64,000 bases of DNA from positions 124,001 to 188,000 of the forward strand of contig JAHHIJ010000005.1 in assembly GCA_019358985.1 (NCBI GenBank), in the 5' to 3' direction. Shown one piece after another: positions 44,448 through 52,994 of this stretch. Position numbers and translations under genes: made by a program. Every line of letters begins with the position of its first letter. Within the stretch, counting starts at the first letter, position 1. The DNA is from Tolypothrix brevis GSE-NOS-MK-07-07A. GTDB lineage: Bacteria > Cyanobacteriota > Cyanobacteriia > Cyanobacteriales > Nostocaceae. The notes under the pieces were generated by a model. The model worked only from the letters and a program-made list of their open reading frames with translations. It had not been told where the DNA came from and made no database searches.

Positions 44448-44513
44448 TTGTGCGATAAATCGTAAAGACGTTCCGCCGGATTGTGCGATAAATCGTCAAG
44501 ACGTTCCGCCGGA
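44448..44513. repeat. 33-bp direct duplication of a half hairpin
   Basis: Two direct copies of TTGTGCGATAAATCGTAAAG plus ACGTTCCGCCGGA (44448-44480, 44481-44513; one base differs). Only the second copy keeps the right arm AACGTCTCTAC of the dispersed hairpin. It shows a duplication event starting from a truncated repeat. Confidence 0.75.
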
Positions 44514-44629
44514 ACGTCTCTACTTAAAATTTTGTTGCAAACCGCTAAACCCTCATTGAGCAACCGGGATTATATGTCACGATCGCATAGTAGAATACTT
44601 AATGCCTTTATAACTACAGGGAATTTTAC

Positions 44630-45268
44630 ATGGCTCTCCGTCTAGGTGATACAGTACCCAACTTTACACAAGCGTCTACACACGGCGACATAAATTTTTA
44701 CGAATGGGCAGGTGATAGCTGGGTAGTGCTATTTTCCCACCCCGCAGACTTTACACCTGTTTGCACCACCGAATTAGGTACAGTTGCTAAACTGAAACCA
44801 GAGTTTGACAAGCGCAACGTGAAAGCGATCGCTCTCAGCGTTGATGATGTTGACTCCCACAATGGATGGGTAGGAGATATCGAAGAAACTCAAAACACCA
44901 CCCTTAACTATCCGATTTTGGCAGATCCAGATCGTAAAGTTTCTGACCTTTACGACATGATCCACCCGAACGCTGCTAATACTGTAACAGTGCGATCGGT
45001 TTTCGTTATCGATCCGGATAAAAAACTGCGTCTCAGCTTCACCTACCCCCCCAGCACAGGACGCAACTTTGATGAAATTCTGCGAGTGATTGATTCACTG
45101 CAACTAACTGATAACTACAGTGTAGCGACTCCAGCTGACTGGAAAGACGGCGATGATGTCGTAATTGTCCCCTCGCTGAAAGATCCAGAAGTGCTAAAGC
45201 AGAAATTTCCTAAAGGTTATGAGGAAGTCAAGCCTTATTTGCGGATGACTCCTCAACCGAATAAGTAG
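44630..45268 (+). CDS. 1-Cys peroxiredoxin (Prx6 type)
   Basis: The protein has 212 residues. The peroxidatic cysteine is C45 in HPADFTPVCTTELG. The C-terminal arm typical of Prx6 (PADWKDGDDVVIVPSLKDPE) is present, and no resolving cysteine is seen. It reduces hydrogen peroxide and organic peroxides in the cytoplasm. It ends with a clear terminator. The gene is alone, after the polysaccharide cluster. Confidence 0.93.
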   Translation: MALRLGDTVPNFTQASTHGDINFYEWAGDSWVVLFSHPADFTPVCTTELGTVAKLKPEFDKRNVKAIALSVDDVDSHNGWVGDIEETQNTTLNYPILADPDRKVSDLYDMIHPNAANTVTVRSVFVIDPDKKLRLSFTYPPSTGRNFDEILRVIDSLQLTDNYSVATPADWKDGDDVVIVPSLKDPEVLKQKFPKGYEEVKPYLRMTPQPNK

Positions 45269-45340
45269 AAGGGGAAAGGGAAAGTTTTTCTTTAATTTCT
45301 TTAACATTCTATTTCTTAACCCGGAAATAATTTCCCTTGC

Positions 45341-45364
45341 AAAGGTAGGTATATGCCTACCTTT
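45341..45364 (+). terminator. Rho-independent terminator of the peroxiredoxin gene
   Basis: AAAGGTAGG (45341-45349) pairs with CCTACCTTT (45356-45364), followed by TACTTTTAT. Confidence 0.8.
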
Positions 45365-45421
45365 TACTTTTATAGGATTTTTGCCTGAAAATAAAGAATA
45401 GACATAGACGTGAAAAACAAT

Positions 45422-45450
45422 GTAGAGACGTAGCAGTGCTACGTCTCTAG
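45422..45450. repeat. Dispersed hairpin repeat, GACGTAGCAGTGCTACGTC type
   Basis: GTAGAGACGTAGCAGTGCTA and complement; one of the dispersed family. Confidence 0.75.
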
Positions 45451-45517
45451 GGTTTTTGGATAACGCACATTTAATTTCTACGCTTATGTCTGATAAAAGT
45501 GAGTAAGGTTAAATATT

Positions 45518-46102
45518 ATGCTTTCATCCCCTTTAATTGTGCTACTTCCGCCATCAATGCAAATGACAGACGAGCAATTTTTCGAGTTCTGTCAGGTCAA
45601 TCGTGACTTACGCATTGAGCGGAATAAACTTGGAGAAATATCAATTATGCCCCCAACTGGTTCAGAAACAGGAAATCGTAACTTTAATATTGCTGTACAG
45701 CTAGGAATTTGGGCAGAAAAAGACGGTACAGGTATTTGTTTTGACTCTAGTACGGGATTTAAGCTGTCAACGGGTGCCGAGCGTTCTCCTGATGTTTCCT
45801 GGATTAAACTAGAACGGTGGAATTCTCTTGACAGGGAACAGCAGCAAAAGTTTGCACCAATTTGTCCTGATTTTGTCATTGAACTCAGATCAGCTTCTGA
45901 TAACCTCCAACCTTTGAAGGATAAAATGGAGAAATATATGAGGGAACCAGGAATACAACTAGGCTGGTTGATTGACCGCAAGAATCGGAGAGTTTATATT
46001 TATCGTCCGGGAATGCCAGAAGAATGTCTAGAAAATCCTGCTAGTATTAGTGGCGAGTCGGTATTACCTGGATTTGTTCTTAATATGAATAAAGTTTGGT
46101 AA
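45518..46102 (+). CDS. Uma2 family (DUF820) protein
   Basis: The protein has 194 residues, the normal full length. Core elements: MTDEQFFEFCQVNRDLRIER, IMPPTGSETGNRNFNIAVQL, AERSPDVSWIKLERW (conserved S-P-D-V), PDFVIELRSASDNLQPLKDK and LGWLIDRKNRRVYIYRP. These give the expected D...ExK nuclease set, though the usual ELxS is IELRS. The last codons are included in a tandem duplication (46076-46325). A deleted copy of a very close relative lies at 51366. Confidence 0.88.
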   Translation: MLSSPLIVLLPPSMQMTDEQFFEFCQVNRDLRIERNKLGEISIMPPTGSETGNRNFNIAVQLGIWAEKDGTGICFDSSTGFKLSTGAERSPDVSWIKLERWNSLDREQQQKFAPICPDFVIELRSASDNLQPLKDKMEKYMREPGIQLGWLIDRKNRRVYIYRPGMPEECLENPASISGESVLPGFVLNMNKVW

Positions 46103-46325
46103 TAAACCTCGTCCATGTTGAAACCTGGAGTTTATAATTATTTGAGATGTGTCCCAATCGACGTAAGGAAGCAATCTCAAAGTCTTGGTAGAAAACTACG
46201 GTTCTTAATATGAGTAAAGTTTGGTAATAAACCTCGTCCATGTTGAAACCTGGAGTTTATAATTATTTGAGATGTGTCCCAATCGACGTAAGGAAGCAAT
46301 CTCAAAGTCTTGGTAGAAAACTACG
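46076..46325. repeat. 125-bp tandem duplication at the 3' end of the Uma2 gene
   Basis: Units 46076-46200 and 46201-46325 appear to differ by only one base (GAATAAAG against GAGTAAAG). Each contains the last 8 codons and stop of the Uma2 gene plus 100 bp of downstream DNA with GGAAGCAATCTCAAAGTCTT, a segment also present inverted near 27883-27915. The near identity points to a recent event. Confidence 0.85.
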
Positions 46326-46349
46326 GTTCTCAAGGTAGACAAGGTTTAG

Positions 46350-48473
46350 CTATTTTTTTTCAGATAATATTGTGTACGCTTCATTAATCAGCCGTATTTT
46401 TTCTTGTGCTTCTTTTTGTTGTTGTGGCTTATCAACAAATAAATCTGGATGCCATTTTTTTACTAAAATTCTATAAGCTTGTTTCACCTCAGCAAATGAA
46501 GCATTACATTGCACTTCTAAAGTTGCATAAGCACGAGTAGTTTTGTCTTTTTCCGCTTCTGTTTTATTGCTTTGAGTTTTATTTTGCTGTTTACCAGTTG
46601 AACCCTTTTTCGCTTTCATTTGTGCTATTTCCTCATCAAGTTCCCAAGTACGAAATTGCGCTTCAAGTTGTTCTGGGGATGAAGGGGGGATGGGGGGAGG
46701 GGGAAATGGGGGGAAAGAATTATTCTTTTTATCCCTTGTCTCCTTGTCTCCCTTGTCCCCCTTGTCTCCCTCATCTGCATACGGTTGATAATTTAAAGAT
46801 ATATTCGCTTTTTCTAACTCTTGCAGCAACTGATTGAACACATTTTTTAACTGCTGCAAATCTTTACGTTTCTTAGCGATTTCAACTGGTTTATCAGCTT
46901 TAAATTTAATTATTTTATCAGCTTTATTTTCATATTCAGCCAATATTGATAAACCTTGACTGCTAAAGTGAGACAAATAATTTTCAGCCGCTATTATACA
47001 AATTTTGGCAACTTCTTGATGATAAGATTCGGTTGCTGATTTTCCATCTTGTTTTTGTATATTCTTATTTAATATATAAGAAATACTGCCAACTACAGCC
47101 GCTCCAACGGGTCCAGCTAACAACCAACCAATACCACCACCAACAGCTATAGAACCAGTTTCACTCAAATCATCGGTATTACTAGGTTTAGGAGGTAGAG
47201 TAATTTGTGGAACGTTTGGGAAGGGAATTAATAAATCTTCTGGTCTTTCTTCTTGGAAGAATTCATAAGCTTGATAAAGCCATTTTACTACAGCTAATTG
47301 CAATTCTGTCAAGTCTTTTTTAAAAGTGCTTATTTGCCAAGATTTAAAGTTATTTTCTGCGAAGGCAACTGCGAGATCAGTTTGATATTTCCCTAGCATA
47401 TTGGGTAAATATAGCCAATCGCGTAACTCAGCAACGCTTGTATTAAAGCCTTTTTGAATTAACTTTTCCGCTTTTTGTTTAATTTCAATTTTGGCTATTA
47501 TTTTATCATCAACAGATTTAATTTCACTAGCAATGGGGTCAATTTTCTCTTTTAATAATAGTAGAATTTGAGAAGCGTTCGCTTGCACTCTTGGTAAACG
47601 CACACCACCGCGATTTTGTTGTAATATCCCTACAATATTTTGCAAAGCTGATTCAAAAGCTACTAAACCACTACTACTTGCTTGAGCTACATCACCTTTT
47701 AATCTTGCTCTTAAAGCCGGTAAAGCATCAACCCGATATAAATTACTAAAACCTGGAGGTAATTCCGCTCGAAAACTTTCCGCGACAAACAACAAGCGAT
47801 TTTGGACTTGTTTTTGTTCATCGGGTTCGAGTAAGTTAAGAAAATTGACTACAAAAATAACTGTCTTAATCCCGCGCTCCAATAGCCAATCTCGCAAATT
47901 TTCGCGCTCACCTAAAGTCATCAACTTGCGTGCATCCAATAATTGTATTACTAAATCAGCACTTAATAGCTGCTCCTTAACTAAATTATCTTGTTCTTCT
48001 CTATCATTCGTTCCCGGTAAATCAAGAAATTCTACCCCTGTTTCTAAAAAGGGATCAGGACAGAAAACTTCTACAGATGCAACATCTTTTCGCATCTGTC
48101 TGTTATTATCAAGGATTGCGAATTCTTTTAAAATTTCCGTTCCACTGCGGTATATTTCTGTACCATCTACCAAGATGATGCGAGTTTGCAAGTCAATACC
48201 ATACTTGATAATAATCGCTGCACCTGTGGTAGGAATTAAATCAATCGGTAAAGTGAGATTTCCCAACATTGCATTCAACAAAGTTGATTTACCATGATTA
48301 AAAGGAGCAAATACTGCAATCCGAAAGCTAGGATTTGCTAAGTGGTTAGAAATAGCAATTATATCTTGATAAAGTTGTGATTTGCGCTCTAAATCGAGTA
48401 ATGCAGATGCAGACTTGAGAGAATCAGAAAGTTTTTTGTACACTTCATTTTGTTGCATAAGTAGTTTTCTCAT
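46350..48473 (-). CDS. Dynamin-like GTPase with C-terminal J domain
   Basis: From ATG at 48473 the protein has 707 residues. The GTPase part has a P-loop APFNHGKST, switch II LDLPGTNDRE and, near 215, VVNFLNLLEPDEQKQ in place of a standard N(T)KxD. A helical stalk follows, with a glycine-rich hydrophobic hairpin near 445-475 (IAVGGGIGWLLAGPVGAAVV) that could enter membranes. Then comes a charged low-complexity linker (EGDKGDKGDKETRDKK). The last 65 residues are a J domain, AYATLEVQCNASFAEVKQAY with HPD intact. It follows a BDLP orthologue on the same strand, so a two-GTPase membrane-remodelling pair is likely, with an added Hsp70-recruiting function. Confidence 0.8.
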   Translation of the reverse strand: MRKLLMQQNEVYKKLSDSLKSASALLDLERKSQLYQDIIAISNHLANPSFRIAVFAPFNHGKSTLLNAMLGNLTLPIDLIPTTGAAIIIKYGIDLQTRIILVDGTEIYRSGTEILKEFAILDNNRQMRKDVASVEVFCPDPFLETGVEFLDLPGTNDREEQDNLVKEQLLSADLVIQLLDARKLMTLGERENLRDWLLERGIKTVIFVVNFLNLLEPDEQKQVQNRLLFVAESFRAELPPGFSNLYRVDALPALRARLKGDVAQASSSGLVAFESALQNIVGILQQNRGGVRLPRVQANASQILLLLKEKIDPIASEIKSVDDKIIAKIEIKQKAEKLIQKGFNTSVAELRDWLYLPNMLGKYQTDLAVAFAENNFKSWQISTFKKDLTELQLAVVKWLYQAYEFFQEERPEDLLIPFPNVPQITLPPKPSNTDDLSETGSIAVGGGIGWLLAGPVGAAVVGSISYILNKNIQKQDGKSATESYHQEVAKICIIAAENYLSHFSSQGLSILAEYENKADKIIKFKADKPVEIAKKRKDLQQLKNVFNQLLQELEKANISLNYQPYADEGDKGDKGDKETRDKKNNSFPPFPPPPIPPSSPEQLEAQFRTWELDEEIAQMKAKKGSTGKQQNKTQSNKTEAEKDKTTRAYATLEVQCNASFAEVKQAYRILVKKWHPDLFVDKPQQQKEAQEKIRLINEAYTILSEKK

Positions 48474-48481
48474 AACCACAG

Positions 48482-48618
48482 AAACCTCACCCTCGCTTTA
48501 CCCAAGGGTAAATCTTTCCCTCTCCTTGCCAAGGAGAGGGATGTCCGGAACGGACAGGGTGAGGTTTTTCAAGTTTTTTGGGTAATTCGATGACTTGTGT
48601 GTACACCGTAGTCTACAA
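48482..48618. repeat. Composite palindromic element, partial copy
   Basis: ACCTCACCCTCGCTT, then CCCTCTCCTTGCCAAGGAGA, then TCCGGAACGGACAGGGTGAG and GTGTGTACACCGTAG. It matches, in opposite orientation, the element at 58540-58726, though one outer arm is missing. Its inner stem TTTACCCAAGGGTAAA replaces TTTAGCGTAGCTAAAA, again preserving pairing. Confidence 0.7.
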
Positions 48619-48663
48619 GGGGAAGGGATTAAAATTTATAAGAGAAGGGGGTTAGGTTTTGTG

Positions 48664-50742
48664 CTAGCTGTAATCAGCTAATAAATTGCTATACGCTGCT
48701 TCAATTTTCTGCAATTGAAATATTATATCTTCTTGTAAATTATTCAACCGTTTGAACTCGCTTTCTCGATTTATTTCGCGTGTTTCTTTTTGCTGAAGCA
48801 AATTATCTAACTCAGATTTGCGAGAAGTGATATCATCGTTAATTCGCTTGCTCACTTCTCTTTCATAAGAGTCAAAACATTCTTTCACTGCATCATGAAC
48901 AGTTTTTGATTGCTCCTCTGCTACTTGCGGCAGATATTTTACTAACTCTTTTTTTGCTGTTTTCACTAACTCTTTGCGTGCTTGATCTGCTTGTAAAAAT
49001 CCTACACCCAAGCCTAATAGAGCAAATCCGATTGGTCCGAGAAAAACGCCTGTGACTGCTGTAATTATCCCACCAACACCAATTACAGTAAAGTAGTTTA
49101 ACAGAATATTTTTCCAATCAAATCCGGCACCAGCCATTGCAAAGCCGGCAAGGTTTCCATTAGAGAAAGATAATAACCCCATTGCCCATTTTGCCCATTC
49201 GGGGGAGTTATCATCTTCGGTTGTGGTAGAATGAATTTTGACCTTTTCTCCAGTTAGCTTTTCTGTGATTTGGTCTGTGACTTGACCGTAAGATGTGCCA
49301 TATTGGGAAGCGCTGCGAGTAAGTTGTTTGAAAGCTACATTTATCTCGTTTTCAGCGGTTAAAGTCCAAGCGGCAAATTTATCGGTGATATACTGTTCAA
49401 AGGCTTTCTGGAGTGCAGAATTAAATGCTTCTCGCTTACCGCTGCTGAGAAAATCAAACAGATTTAATTCGGGTTGATAGCGCAAGAAATCAGTTTCAAA
49501 GGTATTGCCTAAATTTAAAATGTAGCTGCGAAAAGAATCAGCGATCGCTCTTGCCTGATTATCTCTAGTTTTGATAATTTCCCCTTGAAATTCATCACGA
49601 ATACCTGTCAGCTTACTAAATTCTGGTTCAACTGAATCAATTCTTTTTTTCAATTCATTGACATCTTGATCAAGTAATGGTATCCGCCTTGCAATTGCTT
49701 CGCGGGTATGATTGCAAGCACCTCTAGCTAAAGTTCTAACTTGACGCAATTCAGCGATCGCACGTTCCCTAGTTAAGAAAGTATTCAACGCTCCCATAAA
49801 CTCCGGAAAGCCAGTTTTCTCTAACACAGCTTGGGGATTTTTCAAGCGTCGTCTTAATGCTTGAATTGATGAAACCTCAAATACGCGTTCGTCATAAACA
49901 TTTTGTCCATCTACATAACAATATTCTGCCAAATTTGCGCTGAATACTTGCCGCAATCTGTTTTCAGAAGCTTTTAATTCTTCCTCATCATCCGGATCGA
50001 TTAATGATTCTTTCACCTGATCCCAAGCATTGATTAAGAAGAAAACAGACAAGCCTCGACCTTTAATATAATTTTCTAAATAGCGACGCTCACCTAAAGT
50101 GCAAGGTTGCGATGCTCTCATCACAAATAGAATTGCATGACAATTATTTACGTAACCTAATGATAATTCATTTCGCGCTTCTGTATCATTCAAACCCGGA
50201 CTATCAACAATTTCAATTCCCTTTTCTAACAGCGGCAAGGGATATTCGACAACTGCATAATCAACGTCAGGAAATGCTTGTTTTTTCTCTTGTTCTAATT
50301 TCTTCGCTTCAGTCGGGTCAATGGTATATTTATATTTAAAGCTGGAAAAATCAAGCTCTTCAGGACTTTTTCCATCATTAAAATGAACAGTAACTTTCTT
50401 TTCTGAACCATACCGCAATACTGTTAAGACTGCGGTACAGGGATTGACATCACTTGGTAATAAGTTTTCCCCAATCAAAGCATTGAGAAAGGTGCTTTTT
50501 CCGCGTTTCATATCACCTAAAACTAAAAGCCGAAATACACCATTTTTGAGATTTTTACTTGCGATTGTAATATCTTCAATATCTCGTTCTAAACTGAGTT
50601 TTCCTGATGATGTATTTCCGTCTAATTCAGCTTTATTGATTGTCATAGCAATGTTGCTCAAACAATCCGAAATTTCTGAGCGCACTTGAGCAACGCGCTC
50701 TAAATCGTTGATGAATTTGTCAGTATCAACTTGAGCATTCAT
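48664..50742 (-). CDS. Bacterial dynamin-like protein, orthologue of Nostoc BDLP
   Basis: The protein has 692 residues. It matches, by memory, the Nostoc punctiforme BDLP whose structure is known (693 residues), along its whole length. P-loop GDMKRGKS (76-83), switch I with P-C-T-A-V, switch II DSPGLND near 180 and NAWDQV are all present. The stalk is helical; the membrane paddle is the hydrophobic stretch near 568-606 (NYFTVIGVGGIITAVTGVFL). BDLP binds lipid, self-assembles and tubulates membranes on GTP binding. A small membrane protein gene lies 18 bp upstream and a second dynamin-like GTPase downstream, forming a probable operon. Confidence 0.93.
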   Translation of the reverse strand: MNAQVDTDKFINDLERVAQVRSEISDCLSNIAMTINKAELDGNTSSGKLSLERDIEDITIASKNLKNGVFRLLVLGDMKRGKSTFLNALIGENLLPSDVNPCTAVLTVLRYGSEKKVTVHFNDGKSPEELDFSSFKYKYTIDPTEAKKLEQEKKQAFPDVDYAVVEYPLPLLEKGIEIVDSPGLNDTEARNELSLGYVNNCHAILFVMRASQPCTLGERRYLENYIKGRGLSVFFLINAWDQVKESLIDPDDEEELKASENRLRQVFSANLAEYCYVDGQNVYDERVFEVSSIQALRRRLKNPQAVLEKTGFPEFMGALNTFLTRERAIAELRQVRTLARGACNHTREAIARRIPLLDQDVNELKKRIDSVEPEFSKLTGIRDEFQGEIIKTRDNQARAIADSFRSYILNLGNTFETDFLRYQPELNLFDFLSSGKREAFNSALQKAFEQYITDKFAAWTLTAENEINVAFKQLTRSASQYGTSYGQVTDQITEKLTGEKVKIHSTTTEDDNSPEWAKWAMGLLSFSNGNLAGFAMAGAGFDWKNILLNYFTVIGVGGIITAVTGVFLGPIGFALLGLGVGFLQADQARKELVKTAKKELVKYLPQVAEEQSKTVHDAVKECFDSYEREVSKRINDDITSRKSELDNLLQQKETREINRESEFKRLNNLQEDIIFQLQKIEAAYSNLLADYS

Positions 50743-50760
50743 GATGATTGCATCCTTAAT

Positions 50761-51111
50761 TTAAGGCTTTTTTTTAGAGTCAAAAAATAGTTTGTAAGAT
50801 ATCCACGTCAACGCAGTGACAATTATAATCCCTGCGACAATTGAAGCTATTTTCACAGCAACCAACGCTGCAACACCGATAGCGACAAGCTTCCCAGCGA
50901 GAATAACTTTTTTGGTCAAAAGTTTTCGAGAATTTTCTGGCTGATGTTTAACAGTTTTAGAAATAGGTGTATTGTTGCTGTGGATATCAGCTTCCATTTC
51001 CCGGATTCGGATGTCAACTTGTCGTTGTCGCAATTCGCGTTCATTATGGCGATGTCTTGCGACAAGTCGCTTTGCGTCTACGCCTTCTGATTTCATTCGT
51101 GCCCACCCCAT
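50761..51111 (-). CDS. Small basic coiled-coil membrane protein of the dynamin cluster
   Basis: The protein has 116 residues and I do not recognise a family. The first half is basic and helical (NERELRQRQVDIRIREMEAD), followed by a hydrophobic region of about 40 residues (LAGKLVAIGVAALVAVKIAS and IVAGIIIVTALTWISY) that is one long or two short membrane segments. It ends with a lysine-rich tail. It starts the dynamin operon, 18 bp before BDLP, so it may anchor or regulate the GTPases. That role is inferred from position. Confidence 0.6.
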   Translation of the reverse strand: MGWARMKSEGVDAKRLVARHRHNERELRQRQVDIRIREMEADIHSNNTPISKTVKHQPENSRKLLTKKVILAGKLVAIGVAALVAVKIASIVAGIIIVTALTWISYKLFFDSKKKP

Positions 51112-51365
51112 CTAGGATAATAAAATAATGACAGCATTCTTCAATTAAACAATACTGTATACTAATTGACATATAACTAAAAAAGTTCAGTGATTTTACT
51201 AAATTGCTGAACAAGCTAAAAAAAGTAAAATTACCTAGATATTAGATTCCACAAGAACAACTTGAGTTCCAGAAATTTGTAGTAAAAATTTTGCCTAAAC
51301 CTACCTGAGATTTACTAAAAAAACTAAAAAAAGTGAAAATAAAAAATAAGCGTCGGGAGTAAATT

Positions 51366-51546
51366 ATGCTTTCATCCCCTATTGTCGTGCTAATTCCGCC
51401 ATCAATGCAAATGACAGACGACCAATTTTTTGAGTTTTGTCAGGTCAATCGTGATTTACGCATCGAGCGGAATAAACTTGGAGAAGTCTCAATTATGCGA
51501 TCGCATTTTACCTGGATTTGTTTTGAATACAAGTAAAGTTTGGTAA
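51366..51546 (+). pseudogene. Uma2 gene with an internal deletion
   Basis: It begins like the Uma2 gene at 45518 (LPPSMQMTDEQFF against IPPSMQMTDDQFF) for about 48 residues up to SIM. It then jumps through GCGATCGC to the last 12 codons (TTACCTGGATTTGTTTTGAA ... AAAGTTTGGTAA). Some 400 bp of the core are missing and the remainder is out of frame. The breakpoint lies at a HIP1 octamer. Confidence 0.85.
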
Positions 51547-51663
51547 AGCGATCGCCTGCACATTGATTAGACATCGACCGCTCTTTTATGATGCGTTACC
51601 ACAAAGCCAAAAGACGTAGCACTGCTACGTCTCTACAATGTTTTTCGGAAATGTCTATTGTAA

Positions 51664-52731
51664 TTATCGCGTTTCCACTGTCACATCTGCACTTATTCCT
51701 GGAGAAATTCGAGATTCATAACCGCGAATACTCTGAGAATCAAGCATTATCTTCACCGGAACTCGTTGCACCGGATTATTATTAGAATTAGCCGAGGGGC
51801 TATTTTGCGGCACGGGGGCAAACCGACTAAAAGAAGCAGGTGATATACTATCTATCTTGCCGATAAATGTGCGACTAGGGAAAGCAGCAATTTTGATTTT
51901 GGCTTTTTGTCCCGGACGTATCTTTTCTAACTGAGTTTCCTTAAAGTTAGCAACAATCCAAGGATTCGGCTGCACAAGTGACATCAAAGTTTGTCCTGGT
52001 TGCACCTGCTGACCTACTCGGACATCTTTGTTACCTACTTGACCGCCGACCATCGCAGTTATTTGCGTGTAAGATAGCTGAAGTTCGGCTTGTTTTAATT
52101 CTGCCTGTTTTTGAGCGATCGCTGCTTGTGCAGTTTTGTATTGTTGCCGATTTAACTCGACTTGCTGATTAATACTTTGTGATTTGCTAGCTGCGATTTT
52201 GGCTTGAGCTTCCGTGTTTCCCGCAGGAGGGCGCACCAAAAACGTATCAATTGCCGCAACATTATTGATATTTTGCCGTGCTACTTCTGCTTGTTGCTTG
52301 GCTAGTTCTAAATCGGCTTTTGCTTGTGCTAAAGATACTTGGTATTCGCGGGGATCGAGTTTTACTAATACTTCCCCTGGTTTTACCGATTGGTTATCTT
52401 TGCTGGCAACTTCCATAACTACCCCAGCGATGCGGGAATTCACAGGATAAATATCTGCGTAAACATAAGCATTATCAGTTACCTGGTGATATTTAGCAAA
52501 TTCCCACCAGCGATAAGTATAAATTCCCCCAGCGATCGCCCCAGCACTTAACGTCGCTCCTACGATCAAAAAGGGTAGCAGCTTGCGATTGCGAGGTCGC
52601 GATGCGGGTTTTTCATCTCTAGGAGATTCTATCGGAGCGATCGCTGTCACCTCTTGCTCCGAAACTGAAGTTTTTTGTGCATCCATTTGTGTAATTTGCT
52701 CGGTTTGCTTTGATGACTCTAGACGTTCCAT
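51664..52731 (-). CDS. HlyD/EmrA-type membrane fusion protein
   Basis: From ATG at 52731, with AAGG in front, the protein has 355 residues. It has one membrane helix (LPFLIVGATLSAGAIAGGIY), then a biotinyl-lipoyl-like segment (SKDNQSVKPGEVLVKLDPRE), a coiled-coil hairpin (about 130-220) and the beta-barrel part (VRVGQQVQPGQTLMSLVQ). It bridges an inner-membrane transporter to the outer membrane for export. The closest type is EmrA-like. No transporter partner gene is next to it, which is unusual for such proteins. Confidence 0.85.
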   Translation of the reverse strand: MERLESSKQTEQITQMDAQKTSVSEQEVTAIAPIESPRDEKPASRPRNRKLLPFLIVGATLSAGAIAGGIYTYRWWEFAKYHQVTDNAYVYADIYPVNSRIAGVVMEVASKDNQSVKPGEVLVKLDPREYQVSLAQAKADLELAKQQAEVARQNINNVAAIDTFLVRPPAGNTEAQAKIAASKSQSINQQVELNRQQYKTAQAAIAQKQAELKQAELQLSYTQITAMVGGQVGNKDVRVGQQVQPGQTLMSLVQPNPWIVANFKETQLEKIRPGQKAKIKIAAFPSRTFIGKIDSISPASFSRFAPVPQNSPSANSNNNPVQRVPVKIMLDSQSIRGYESRISPGISADVTVETR

Positions 52732-52994
52732 CAGTAACCTTAGTTTCGGCAACAATTACGGCTGGAGTTAGTTAACAAGATTAATAGTAAACTAGTCAAT
52801 ACCTCCAGCGCTAGATTTTTAATCCATATTGTTGGCTATACAAATTTTACATAAGTATATACTTAACTATATTAACTAGCATCGATCAAATGATCCTGGC
52901 TTTGTTTAGAATTAAAGCAAGGAGGTATCGCTCGGGAAGTGGCGTGTGAATATAAGCAAAAATTTTTATAGGTAAGAACTCAGGTAAATTCAAC

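Noticed and set aside
2869-45450. GACGTTCCGCCGGAACGTC hairpins as ordinary terminators
   Set aside because: Most lack a T-run, several lie upstream of genes, and the family is spread in both orientations; better seen as a dispersed repeat, though some may act as terminators.
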